Shown here: positions 34,590 to 43,184 of the stretch, piece after piece
Position numbering within the stretch: the stretch's first letter is position 1
Layout: the number at the start of each line of letters is the position of its first letter
DNA from: Magnetococcales bacterium
Lineage (GTDB): Bacteria > Pseudomonadota > Magnetococcia > Magnetococcales > Magnetaquicoccaceae
DNA length: 64,000 nucleotides
Assembly: GCA_015231915.1 (NCBI GenBank)
Contig: JADGAR010000010.1
Coordinates: 1-64,000, forward strand
Direction: 5' to 3'
Program-made: the position numbers and the translations under genes
The notes under the pieces: model-generated
Seen by the model: only the letters and a program-made list of their open reading frames with translations
What the model was told of the DNA's origin: nothing
The model's database searches: none

Positions 34590-36131
34590 TCATGAAATCC
34601 CTGGCAGCTTGCCGCCCACCCGAAACTGGATCGCCTCGGCGAGGTGACCGAAGCCGATGTTGTCGGCTCCCTCCAGGTCCGCGATGGTGCGAGCCACCCG
34701 GAGGATGCGGTTGTGGGCGCGGGCGGAAAAACCCAGACGACGACTGGCGGTCAGCAGCAGGGCCTGCCCGTCGCTGTCCAGAACCGTATGCGCAGCAAGG
34801 GCGCGGCCATCCAGGTGCGCGTTCAACATGCCGGGGCCGTTGCGGGCCAACTGCCGCGTGCGCGCCTCGATGACCCGCGCACGCACCTCACCGGAGGACT
34901 CTCCGCCGGGCAGGGCGGTCAGGGTTTCGGGGGGGACCGGCGGGACCTCCACGTGCAGGTCGATCCGGTCCAGCAGCGGCCCCGAAAGACGCGAGGCATA
35001 ACGCTCCACCTGGGCCGGGGAACAGCGACACGACCGCTGCGGATTGCCCAAATGACCACAAGGACAGGGATTGCAGGCAGACACCAACTGAAAACGGGCC
35101 GGAAAACGGGTGGAATGGGCCGCACGGGCAATTCCCACATCCCCGGCCTCCAGCGGCTCCCGCAACGCCTCCAGGGCGTGACGGCCAAACTCCGGGATCT
35201 CGTCCAGAAACAGCACCCCGCGATGGGCCAGGCTCACCTCGCCGGGACGCGGCACCGACCCGCCGCCGATCAGGGCCACATCCGACGAGGTATGATGCGG
35301 GGTGCGAAACGGCCTTGTCCCCACCAGGGGATGGCCCCCATCCAGACGGCCCGCCACCGAATGGATGGCGGTCACCTCCAGGGCCTCTTCCAGGGTCAGG
35401 GGCGGCAGAATGCCGGGCAGGCAGCGGGCCAACAAGGTCTTGCCCGATCCGGGCGGGCCGCTCATGATGAGATTGTGTCCACCTGCCGCCGCCACTTCCA
35501 GCGCGCGCCGGGCATGCTCCTGGCCCTTGACATCCGCCAGATCCCGGATCCTGCCCCCCTCCTCCGGTCTGGCTGCGGCCAGCCAGCCTTTCCAGTCGGT
35601 ATCCGGCACCGGTTCCAGCAGGGTCTCTCCCGTCAGATGGCGCATCAGGTCCAGCAACCTTTCCGGGGCCACCACCCGCACCCCGGCCAGGGATCCCTCG
35701 ACCCCGTTGCCCACCGGCACGATCAGTTCCCGCAGTCCAAGGTCACGGGCGTGCAAGGCGGCGGGCAGACAGCCGGGCACCGGCTTGAGCCGCCCATCCA
35801 GGGAGAGTTCCCCCAGAAACAGCCGCCCCTGCAACGCGGTCTGGGGCAATTTTTCCATGGCCACCAACAATCCCATGGCCATGGGCAGGTCGTAGCCGCT
35901 TCCCTCTTTCGGCAGATGGGCCGGGGCCAGATTGATGGTGATGCGCCGCGACGGCAACTGCACCCCGGAGTTCTTCAACGCCGCCCGCACCCGGTCCTTG
36001 GCCTCCCGCACCGCCCCGTCCGGCAGGCCCACCATGTTCAACATGGGCAACCCCCGCCCCAGGTCCACCTCCACCTCGACCGGAATGGCCCGGATCCCGT
36101 CCAGGGCGATGGTATCGACGCGGGCGAGCAT
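34590..36131 (-). CDS. comM: ComM/YifB-type AAA+ ATPase (Mg-chelatase-like)
   Basis: A 513-residue hexameric helicase that promotes branch migration during natural transformation. N-terminal Lon-like S5 domain (GLPDGAVREAKDRVRAAL, NLAPAHLPKEGSGYDLP), then the AAA+ core: Walker A GPPGSGKT, Walker B VLFLDEIPEF, sensor FQLVSACNPCPCG with the Cys cluster CPCGHLGNPQRSCRC, and the C-terminal domain RILRVARTIADLEGAD. The length matches ComM (about 507). It sits 15 bases after the aldehyde dehydrogenase gene. GGGGAG precedes the start. Confidence 0.96.
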   Translation of the reverse strand: MLARVDTIALDGIRAIPVEVEVDLGRGLPMLNMVGLPDGAVREAKDRVRAALKNSGVQLPSRRITINLAPAHLPKEGSGYDLPMAMGLLVAMEKLPQTALQGRLFLGELSLDGRLKPVPGCLPAALHARDLGLRELIVPVGNGVEGSLAGVRVVAPERLLDLMRHLTGETLLEPVPDTDWKGWLAAARPEEGGRIRDLADVKGQEHARRALEVAAAGGHNLIMSGPPGSGKTLLARCLPGILPPLTLEEALEVTAIHSVAGRLDGGHPLVGTRPFRTPHHTSSDVALIGGGSVPRPGEVSLAHRGVLFLDEIPEFGRHALEALREPLEAGDVGIARAAHSTRFPARFQLVSACNPCPCGHLGNPQRSCRCSPAQVERYASRLSGPLLDRIDLHVEVPPVPPETLTALPGGESSGEVRARVIEARTRQLARNGPGMLNAHLDGRALAAHTVLDSDGQALLLTASRRLGFSARAHNRILRVARTIADLEGADNIGFGHLAEAIQFRVGGKLPGIS

Positions 36132-36146
36132 GAGCGATGCTCCCCG

Positions 36147-37589
36147 TCACACCCGATACACCAGCACCCTCTCCTCCAGCATGTCCCGCATGGCGTACCG
36201 CACCCCTTCGCGACCCAGACCGGAATCCTTCACCCCGCCATACGGCATGCTGTCAACCCGCAGCGACGGGACATCGTTGTGGATCACCCCGCCCACCTCC
36301 AGCGCGTCGAAGGCCTTCATCACCATGCCGAAATCGTTGGTGAAAATCCCGCACTGCAAACCGAAACGCGAATCGTTCGCCCGCTCGAAGGCCTCCTCCA
36401 TGGACTCCACCGCAGAAAGCACCACCACCGGGCCGAATGCCTCGTCCGCCACCACCTGACAACCGGGATCCACCTCCTCCAGAATGGTCGCCGTCAGGCA
36501 GTTCCCCTGTCCCAGCGCCGGGACCTCGTTGCCGGTGAGCAGGCTGGCGCCCTTGTCCATGGCCTCCTGGACCCAGTTCTGCAGGCGCTCCCGATTGCCC
36601 CGGTCGATCACCGGACCCAGGGTGGTGCCCTCGTCCAAAGGATCCCCCGGACGCAGCGCCCGCGCCGCCTTGACGAAACGGGCGCGAAACTCGCCGATGA
36701 TCTCCTGATGCACAAAAATCCGCTGCACCGAAATGCACACCTGGCCGCACTGGTAAAACGCCCCCAGAATCGCCCGCTTGATCAGCCAATCCCAGTCCCG
36801 CACGTCCTTGTCCACGATCAGACCGGCGTTGCCGCCCAATTCCAGCACCACCTTCTTGCGGCCCGCCTGCTGTTTCATCTTCCAGCCCACCTCAGGAGAA
36901 CCGGTGAAAGAAAGCAGCTTGATCCGGTCGTCCTCCACCAGCATCTGACCGGCCTTGCGGTCGCAGGGGAGCACCGAAAAGGCCTCCACCGGCCATCCCG
37001 ACTCCTGGATGATGCTGGCCAGCATCAACGCCGTCACCGGGGTCTTGGAGGCGGGTTTCAGCACCATCGGGCACCCCACGGCCATGGCCGGGGCGATCTT
37101 GTGGATGGCCAGATTGAGCGGAAAATTGAACGGCGCCACCCCGGCCACCACTCCCACCGGATAATGGCGCACCAGCGCCCGACGCCCCGCACCCATGGGA
37201 TTGATCCCGAGATCGTAGGCCTCCCCGTAAAGCCGGGTGGCCTCGCCCACCGCGATGTCGAAGGTGGCCGCCGCCCGATCCAACTCCAGGCGGGATTCGC
37301 CGATGGTCTTGCCGTTCTCCTGGGACAGCACCCGCGCGAACTCCTCGCGGCGCTCCATCAGCCGGTCCCGCACGAAAGCCAGTGCCGAGGCCCGCTGCCA
37401 CGGTTCCATGCGGCGGGTCTGGTTCAGGGCCGCCACCGATGCATCCAGCGCCTCGTCGATCTCCTTGGGGCCGCACAGGGCCACGTTGGCGACCAGTTGT
37501 CCATTATAGGGATTGATCACCTCCAGGGTTTCCGGGGTATCGATCCATCTCCCGGCCAGATAGGCCTTGCGTTTCACGGTGGCATTCAT
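36147..37589 (-). CDS. NAD(P)-dependent aldehyde dehydrogenase
   Basis: A 480-residue ALDH-superfamily enzyme oxidising an aldehyde to a carboxylate. Visible: PFNFPLNLAIHKIAPAMAVG and KPASKTPVTAL (cofactor binding), LELGGNAG (general base Glu), GQVCISVQRIFVH (nucleophile Cys) and AFGPVVVL. The motif set resembles the lactaldehyde / succinate-semialdehyde / phosphonoacetaldehyde branch (GNAGLIVDKD, DVPSLRVDSMPYGG), but the substrate cannot be fixed by eye. It follows ubiK by 13 bases. No neighbouring pathway gene points to a substrate. Confidence 0.92.
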   Translation of the reverse strand: MNATVKRKAYLAGRWIDTPETLEVINPYNGQLVANVALCGPKEIDEALDASVAALNQTRRMEPWQRASALAFVRDRLMERREEFARVLSQENGKTIGESRLELDRAAATFDIAVGEATRLYGEAYDLGINPMGAGRRALVRHYPVGVVAGVAPFNFPLNLAIHKIAPAMAVGCPMVLKPASKTPVTALMLASIIQESGWPVEAFSVLPCDRKAGQMLVEDDRIKLLSFTGSPEVGWKMKQQAGRKKVVLELGGNAGLIVDKDVRDWDWLIKRAILGAFYQCGQVCISVQRIFVHQEIIGEFRARFVKAARALRPGDPLDEGTTLGPVIDRGNRERLQNWVQEAMDKGASLLTGNEVPALGQGNCLTATILEEVDPGCQVVADEAFGPVVVLSAVESMEEAFERANDSRFGLQCGIFTNDFGMVMKAFDALEVGGVIHNDVPSLRVDSMPYGGVKDSGLGREGVRYAMRDMLEERVLVYRV

Positions 37590-37602
37590 CGCTCGCGTTT
37601 CC

Positions 37603-37869
37603 TTATTTCGGGTTGTCGCTCATCCGCGCCAGGGCCTCTTCCAGTTCGTTCAGCCGCTTTTCCAGGGCGTCCGCCTTGATGCGGGTGTTGCTCAGGAGTT
37701 CGTTGACCACGTCGAACTCCTCGCGGGTCACCAGGTCGAAATGTTCCACCCCTTCCCGCACAATGTCGTGAATCTTGCGTTTCAGTTCCTCGCGGGTCTC
37801 CCCCATCTTGCCGAACACCCCCAGGACATTCTGGGTGATCTGATCCAGAATCGCATTGTCGATTTGCAT
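37603..37869 (-). CDS. ubiK: Ubiquinone biosynthesis accessory factor UbiK (BMFP family)
   Basis: An 88-residue coiled-coil protein. It has the UbiK pattern: N-terminal amphipathic helix (AILDQITQNVLGVFGKMGE) for membrane or fusogenic contact, then LVTREEFDVVNELLSNTRIKADALEKRLNELE in heptad form, which forms a trimer. UbiK helps the ubiquinone-biosynthesis complex (with UbiJ) reach hydrophobic intermediates. AAAGGAG lies nine bases upstream. Its location directly after ubiU and ubiV supports the assignment and ties it to quinone synthesis. Confidence 0.9.
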   Translation of the reverse strand: MQIDNAILDQITQNVLGVFGKMGETREELKRKIHDIVREGVEHFDLVTREEFDVVNELLSNTRIKADALEKRLNELEEALARMSDNPK

Positions 37870-37903
37870 TTTTTGTTACTCCTTTCAACTAGGGTCGATC
37901 CGG

Positions 37904-38809
37904 TCAACCGGCATGAAACCGCATGCCGGGCAACCCGTGAAAATAACCATTGCAGAACGGCTCGCCGTGATTGCACTCCTGAAGCCTGGCCAGGGCCTCG
38001 GCCCCGTCGATGCGCCCGGTCAGGCGTTCGTGCCAGACGGCGACGATTTCCGCCATCCGGGTGCTTTGCGGGGACAGCCGCACCAGATGCACCCCCATCT
38101 CCGCCAGCAGGGGGACCTCGCCGATCAGGGTATGGACCTTCTCCGACATGGTCTGCACCCCATTGATCGACAACAACCCCTCCCCCTCCTGGGTGCGGGT
38201 GATCATCCCGTCGGGAAAATCGCCGCACTTGTATTGACAATTGGCCTTGGAAATCCGGAAGGCGCGAGCGGTATAGCAGCGGGCGGAGAAGGTCAACGGC
38301 AGGCGACCATGGGCAAACACCTCGAATTCCACCGGATGCGCCCGTTCGGCACGGATGATCCCGGCGATGGCCTCGCCGGAAAGCTCCACCGGAAACACCA
38401 CCCGCTCCACCCCGACCTCCCGCAGGAAGGCCAGGGTCTCGGCATTGTAAACGTTGACATGCGGTCCGGCCACCAGGCGATGCCCCTCGCCGAGACCGAT
38501 GCCGGCCATGTCGTTGGCCTCGATGCGCACCCCAAGCTCCGCCGCCCTCGCCACGAAGCCGCGCAACTCCGCCTGTTCCTCGTCGTCCATCACCAGTCCC
38601 AGCGTGGAAATCACGATCTCCTTGCCGGAAGGGAGCAGTTCCTGCGCCAGGGTGGTCAATTCGTCCGGGGTGAAATGGAGCCGCTTGGAACAGACCACCT
38701 CGCCCAGGTGGATCACGTCGGCGGGGGTCTCGAAGGCCATGCGGCGATGAAAATCCCGCAAGGCCGCCTTGCCCCACTCGAACAGGACGGGACCGATGGA
38801 AATCTTCAT
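37904..38809 (-). CDS. ubiV: O2-independent ubiquinone hydroxylation protein UbiV (U32 family)
   Basis: A 301-residue member of the U32 peptidase-like family, shorter partner of UbiU. It starts MKISIGPVLFEWG and has the UbiV signatures ADVIHLGEVVCSKR, GKEIVISTLGLV and LTFSARCYTARAF, with further Cys at NCQYKCG that bind a 4Fe-4S cluster in E. coli UbiV. UbiU-UbiV supply hydroxyl groups to the quinone ring without oxygen, from prephenate. Its ATG overlaps the UbiU stop by one base (TAATG). The presence of the pair means ubiquinone can be made under anoxia or low oxygen. Confidence 0.95.
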   Translation of the reverse strand: MKISIGPVLFEWGKAALRDFHRRMAFETPADVIHLGEVVCSKRLHFTPDELTTLAQELLPSGKEIVISTLGLVMDDEEQAELRGFVARAAELGVRIEANDMAGIGLGEGHRLVAGPHVNVYNAETLAFLREVGVERVVFPVELSGEAIAGIIRAERAHPVEFEVFAHGRLPLTFSARCYTARAFRISKANCQYKCGDFPDGMITRTQEGEGLLSINGVQTMSEKVHTLIGEVPLLAEMGVHLVRLSPQSTRMAEIVAVWHERLTGRIDGAEALARLQECNHGEPFCNGYFHGLPGMRFHAG

Positions 38810-39813
38810 TATTGCCAACTCTCTTCGTAGGTGCCGAGGGTGTGGGTGGTCCCCTCGGAGGTGGCGTTCAGGGCGCGCTGCCAGCTCCCCTTGGCCCGAT
38901 AGGCGGACGGGTCCGCGTAATAGGCGTCCACCGCCTGGCGCAGGATCCGCGTGACGGTCCCCACATAGGACTTGGTGCGCTGGCGGCCCTCGATCTTGAG
39001 GGAGGCGACTCCGGCGTCGATGACCTGGGGCAGAATTTCCAGGATATTGAGGGAACCCGGCTCCTCCATGACGTGATAGACCCGGTCGTTGGCCTGGAAA
39101 CACCCCTTGCAGATGGTGGGATAGGCCGCCTCCTGGCCCTGATCGTACTCGGCGATCAGGACGCCGCCCAGGCGGGTGCGCAGCTTCTCCCCGTGGTTTT
39201 CGAAGCGCACCGCCCGCGCCGGGGAACAGACCCCCTCGATGTTGGGGGAGACCCCGGTGACGAACGAGGAGAGATGACAGCGCCCTTCCGCCATGACGCA
39301 CAAGCCGCCGAAGGCGAACACCTCCAGTTCCACATCGACTTGCGCGTGCAGTTGCCGGATTTCCGGCGCGGTCAGCACCCTGGGCAGGATCACCCGGCGG
39401 ATCTGAAAATGACGCTGAAAGAACCGAATCGCCTCGGCATTGCTGGCCGATGCCTGCACCGACAGGTGAATGGGGAGTTGGGGATGGCGCTCCTTGCAGT
39501 ATTTCATCACCGCGAGGTTGGCCAGGATGATGGCGTCGGCCCCCAGGCGGGCGGCCACATCCACCGCATGATACCAGGGGCCGGGGTCATCCACCTTGGG
39601 AAAGGTGTTGAGCACCACATTGGCCTTCGCCCCGTGCCTCCGGGCATAGGCGATCCCTTGAGCCGCCTCGCTTTCGGTGAAATTCAGCCCCTCGAAGTTG
39701 CGGGCGTTGGTGGCGTCGCGAAACCCGAAATAGACCGCGTCGGCGCCGTTGTCCACCGCAGCCCTGAGCGACGGGAGATTGCCCGCCGGTGCCAATACTT
39801 CCACTTTTTTCAT
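38809..39813 (-). CDS. ubiU: O2-independent ubiquinone hydroxylation protein UbiU (U32 family)
   Basis: A 334-residue U32-family protein. Seen: EVLAPAGNLPSLRAAVDNGADAVYFGF (shown in part across two segments, residues about 4-30), SVQASASNAEAIRFF, the RCHLSSFVTG-x-S-x-N block with the first cluster cysteines (GGLCVMAEGRC), VCSPARA, and IEGRQRTKSYV. The cysteine pattern matches the 4Fe-4S ligands of E. coli UbiU, which works as a heterodimer with UbiV. ATG 39813 fits the family start; an ATG two codons earlier (39819) is as likely by ribosome-binding site. It lies 67 bases after the hybrid kinase gene. Confidence 0.95.
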   Translation of the reverse strand: MKKVEVLAPAGNLPSLRAAVDNGADAVYFGFRDATNARNFEGLNFTESEAAQGIAYARRHGAKANVVLNTFPKVDDPGPWYHAVDVAARLGADAIILANLAVMKYCKERHPQLPIHLSVQASASNAEAIRFFQRHFQIRRVILPRVLTAPEIRQLHAQVDVELEVFAFGGLCVMAEGRCHLSSFVTGVSPNIEGVCSPARAVRFENHGEKLRTRLGGVLIAEYDQGQEAAYPTICKGCFQANDRVYHVMEEPGSLNILEILPQVIDAGVASLKIEGRQRTKSYVGTVTRILRQAVDAYYADPSAYRAKGSWQRALNATSEGTTHTLGTYEESWQ

Positions 39814-39880
39814 GACCATGCCCGTTCGCGCCAATCGAAGATCGCATCCTTGGGGATGCCGCTTTCGTTGCAGTGTAGCA

Positions 39881-42406
39881 TCAAAGACGGGCCGTGGGAA
39901 CCTCCGGCAGCCATGCCCGCAAGGTCTCCTCCAGTTGGGCGAGGGTGGCGGGTTTGCCGAGAAAATCCGACATCCCGGCCCGCAGGCAGGCATCCCGATC
40001 CGTGGCGGTGGCCAGTGCGGTCAGGGCGATCACCGGCAGGACGGGACGACCCAGTTCCCGCTCCCTGGCGCGCCAGCGGGAGGCGGCGGAGGGGCCATCC
40101 AGCACGGGCATGTGGCAATCCATGAACACCATCTCGAAGCGGTCGTTTTCCAGCATTGCCAGCGCCTCCTCGCCATTGACGGCCACGCTGACCGTCACGC
40201 CGCAGCGGGTCAGCATCCCCTTCAGCACCACCTGATTGAGGGGATCGTCCTCCACCAGGAGCACACGGGCATTGCGGACCTGCCCGGTCGGCACGGTGAC
40301 CGGCGCCGGGAGGAGATCCATTGGCCCTTTCGGCAATGCAAAGGGAATCCGCAGACAAAACGTGCTCCCCTGGCCCGGCTGGCTGGTCACCTGAATGGTT
40401 CCGCCCATCAACTCGGTCAAGCGCCTGGTGATGGAGAGGCCCAGTCCGGTCCCGCCGAAACGGCGGGTGGTGGTGCTGTCCGCCTGGGTGAAGGGCTGAA
40501 ACAGAAAGGCGATCCGTTCCGGCGCCATGCCCACCCCGGTGTCGCGCACTTCCAGACGCAATTCGTGGCGTTCGCCATCCATGCGGGTCTCCACCTCCAG
40601 GACCACCCCACCGGTGGCAGTGAACTTGACGGCATTGCCCAGCAGGTTGGTCAGGATCTGATTCAACCGGTGAGGATCCCCCCGCACCCGGCGCAGGGTG
40701 CCGGGCATGAGCCGCTTTTCCAGTGTCAGGCCCTTCTGACGCGCCAGTTCCCCGAACATCGCCGCCAGGGTATCCACCAGGGGATGGAGTTCGAAGTCCA
40801 CCTCCTCCAGTTCCAGCTTGCCGGCCTCGATCTTGGAAAAATCAAGGATATTATTGATAATAAACAATAAATTCTTGCCTGACTCCGCAATCACCCGCAA
40901 CTGCTCCCGCTGCTCCGGAAGCAAAGGCGAGGTCGTCAGCAGTTCGGTCATACCCAGAATGCCGTTGAGAGGGGTACGGATCTCATGGCTCATGGTGGCC
41001 AAAAAGACGCTCTTGGCCTGATTGGCCCTGGCTTCGGTCTCCCTGGCCAACTGGAGTTCGTGCAACAGACGCTTCCAGCCCGAAACATCGCGAATGATGC
41101 AGGTGAAAAAGCGCCGATCCCCCGCCATCCAGGCCGCGCCGGTCATCTCCAGCGGCACCGTGGCGCCGTCCTTGCGCCGTCCGGTGCGCTCCTTGCGCGT
41201 GACGCAGGGGAGCGCCTCCTGCCCTTCCTCCGGGATCACCTCTGTGATGGGGCGACCGATCATCTCCTCCGGTCCATGGCCGAAGATGAGTTGCGCACCC
41301 TTGTTCCAGGCATGCACGATCCGCTGCGTATCGAAGATGACGATCCCGTCCTGGGCCGATTCGGTGACCGACCGGTACCGCTGCTCGCTCTCCTTCAATT
41401 GCTGAAAATGGCTCTGACTCTCCTGCAACGCCGCGACCCGCTCCTCGGCCAGCCTGCGCAACCGCAAGGCATTGCGCAAATAATGGTGCAGAGAAAAAGT
41501 GCTGACGATGGTCACGAGCATGCCCAGCGCCAGGATGGCGAACGGATACCATTGCTGAAAACGGGAGTAGTCGGCGAGGCTCCAGGGGAGCATCATCAGG
41601 TGGAACTCCCGATGACCCAACCGCAACAATTTGGAAAAATGCGCCTGGCCGCGCAGGGCGGGTTCGTTCAATGCATCCTCGTCCGGAAGCACGGGACGCA
41701 TGCGGGAGAAGTGCCTGTAGATGACCTGTCGCCGCCCGTTGTCCAGGTTGCCGAACAGGAGGATATCGATCCCGGAGGGATTCGGGAAGGCCTGCTGGAG
41801 GTAATGTTCCAGGATGAACCAGATCTCGGCCCGCCCGCGCACCAGGCCGATCAACTCCCGGTCCCGGACAACCGGCAGGAGGATATCCAGGTCATAGGGA
41901 TGGTGGTCGTCCCCCGCGCTGTCGGCATGGGTATGCACCATGACCCGCGGCTGGCCATCTTCCTGCATCTGACGAATGGCCCCGGAAAGGGTTTCCCGGA
42001 TCTCCTCGTCCGGACTCATGGGGTACAAGGCCTCCATGGCGGGAAAGGAGAAGCCGAGGGCGAAGCCGTCCAAACCCAACGCATTTGCCGGGACATCCCG
42101 GCGGCGCGGCAGCCATTGCACGGCAAAGGCGCGGTCCTTGTACTCGAGGATACGTTCGATGAATTGAAAATACGCCTGCCGATCCACCGTTCCGGAAACC
42201 TCGAACAGCCCCTGCACGGCCTTCAGATCGTCCATGCGCCGGGCCAATCCCAGTTCGAGGGAGTTGGCATAGTTGGAGGCATCCTTGACGAACTGCTTTT
42301 GCGATGACAAAACAATCAGCTGCTGCATCCCCCATGCGAGCAGCAACGAACAGAGGGCGCCGAACGAAAAGAGCGTGAGGACGATGAGGGATCTTTTGTT
42401 CATCAA
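39881..42406 (-). CDS. CHASE-PAS hybrid sensor histidine kinase with receiver domain
   Basis: An 841-residue membrane kinase. Order: transmembrane helix (about 8-28), periplasmic CHASE-type domain (about 40-280; FAVQWLPRR and [12 protein letters not shown] are typical), second transmembrane helix (about 295-315), coiled coil, PAS domain (about 345-460), HisKA with phospho-acceptor H474 ([20 protein letters not shown] region), HATPase ([24 protein letters not shown]) and a receiver with D763 ([10 protein letters not shown]). It probably senses a periplasmic ligand and relays phosphate to an unlinked phosphotransfer protein. The upstream gap (42407-42513) is AT-rich and may carry its promoter. 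Confidence 0.94.
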   Translation of the reverse strand: MMNKRSLIVLTLFSFGALCSLLLAWGMQQLIVLSSQKQFVKDASNYANSLELGLARRMDDLKAVQGLFEVSGTVDRQAYFQFIERILEYKDRAFAVQWLPRRRDVPANALGLDGFALGFSFPAMEALYPMSPDEEIRETLSGAIRQMQEDGQPRVMVHTHADSAGDDHHPYDLDILLPVVRDRELIGLVRGRAEIWFILEHYLQQAFPNPSGIDILLFGNLDNGRRQVIYRHFSRMRPVLPDEDALNEPALRGQAHFSKLLRLGHREFHLMMLPWSLADYSRFQQWYPFAILALGMLVTIVSTFSLHHYLRNALRLRRLAEERVAALQESQSHFQQLKESEQRYRSVTESAQDGIVIFDTQRIVHAWNKGAQLIFGHGPEEMIGRPITEVIPEEGQEALPCVTRKERTGRRKDGATVPLEMTGAAWMAGDRRFFTCIIRDVSGWKRLLHELQLARETEARANQAKSVFLATMSHEIRTPLNGILGMTELLTTSPLLPEQREQLRVIAESGKNLLFIINNILDFSKIEAGKLELEEVDFELHPLVDTLAAMFGELARQKGLTLEKRLMPGTLRRVRGDPHRLNQILTNLLGNAVKFTATGGVVLEVETRMDGERHELRLEVRDTGVGMAPERIAFLFQPFTQADSTTTRRFGGTGLGLSITRRLTELMGGTIQVTSQPGQGSTFCLRIPFALPKGPMDLLPAPVTVPTGQVRNARVLLVEDDPLNQVVLKGMLTRCGVTVSVAVNGEEALAMLENDRFEMVFMDCHMPVLDGPSAASRWRARERELGRPVLPVIALTALATATDRDACLRAGMSDFLGKPATLAQLEETLRAWLPEVPTARL

Positions 42407-42513
42407 GACATGAACGACCTTTCATCCATCAATGAATGCATGCGCAGAAAAAAATTCTATATATCAATATAAACACGCCAGGACACGGCAATGCAAGCAA
42501 AATAAATCCCGCC

Positions 42514-43116
42514 TCAGAATCCTCCGGCCAGACGGTCCAGAATGCGCTCCACCAGAAAATCGATCAGGTGGTCCAGGGTGGAGGCGCCCTGATAGAAACC
42601 GGGGGCGGCGGGGAGGATCACGGCCCCGCTTCTGGCCAGGCGGAGCATGTTTTCCAGGTGGATGACCGACAGCGGGGTTTCGCGCGGCACCAGAATCAGG
42701 GGCCAGCGCTCCTTGAGGGCCACGTCCGCCGCCCGTTCGATGAGGTTGTCGGAGAGTCCCCCGGCCACGGCGGCCAGGGTGCCCATGGAGCAGGGGCAGA
42801 TCACCATGGCGCGCGCCCCCCGGGAGCCGGAGGCCATGGGGGCGTCCCAGTCGCGCAGGGCATGATGGGTCAGGGCATCAATGGCCGCCTCCGGCAAGGT
42901 GGCGCAATACGCGCCGATGGCCCGCGCCACCTGCTGGCCGTCGCCGGTCAAGGTCAGGCCGCACTCCTGGGCGATGACGACACGGCCCGCGTCCGAAAGG
43001 AGGAGATCGACGCTGCGGCCCTGCCCGAGCAGGCGTTCGAGCAGCCGCAAACCGTAACGGGCGCCGGAGGCGCCGGTGATGGCCAGGGTGACTGGCAAAA
43101 GAGGTATCGCTTTCAT
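42514..43116 (-). CDS. ubiX: Flavin prenyltransferase UbiX
   Basis: A 200-residue flavoprotein. It makes prenylated FMN for the UbiD decarboxylase. Signatures: LAITGASGARYGLRLLERLL, GSRGARAMVICPCSMGTLAAVAGGLSDNLIERAADVALKERWPLILVPRETPLS (seen as separate blocks), and PAAPGFYQ near the C-terminus. It lies divergent to the acetolactate-synthase-like gene, 107 bases upstream of the hybrid kinase gene, and so near ubiU, ubiV and ubiK. ubiD is not in the window. Confidence 0.96.
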   Translation of the reverse strand: MKAIPLLPVTLAITGASGARYGLRLLERLLGQGRSVDLLLSDAGRVVIAQECGLTLTGDGQQVARAIGAYCATLPEAAIDALTHHALRDWDAPMASGSRGARAMVICPCSMGTLAAVAGGLSDNLIERAADVALKERWPLILVPRETPLSVIHLENMLRLARSGAVILPAAPGFYQGASTLDHLIDFLVERILDRLAGGF

Positions 43117-43184
43117 GGCCGGAACAGTTTATCATGTTTTCCGGGGGACACACCATGGGATCGAATCCATTAAAAGGGAATGTC

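Noticed and set aside
34644-37679. 1011-codon plus-strand frame across comM, aldehyde dehydrogenase and ubiK
   Set aside because: Antisense shadow of three well-identified genes; His/Gln/Pro/Arg-rich with no recognisable motif.
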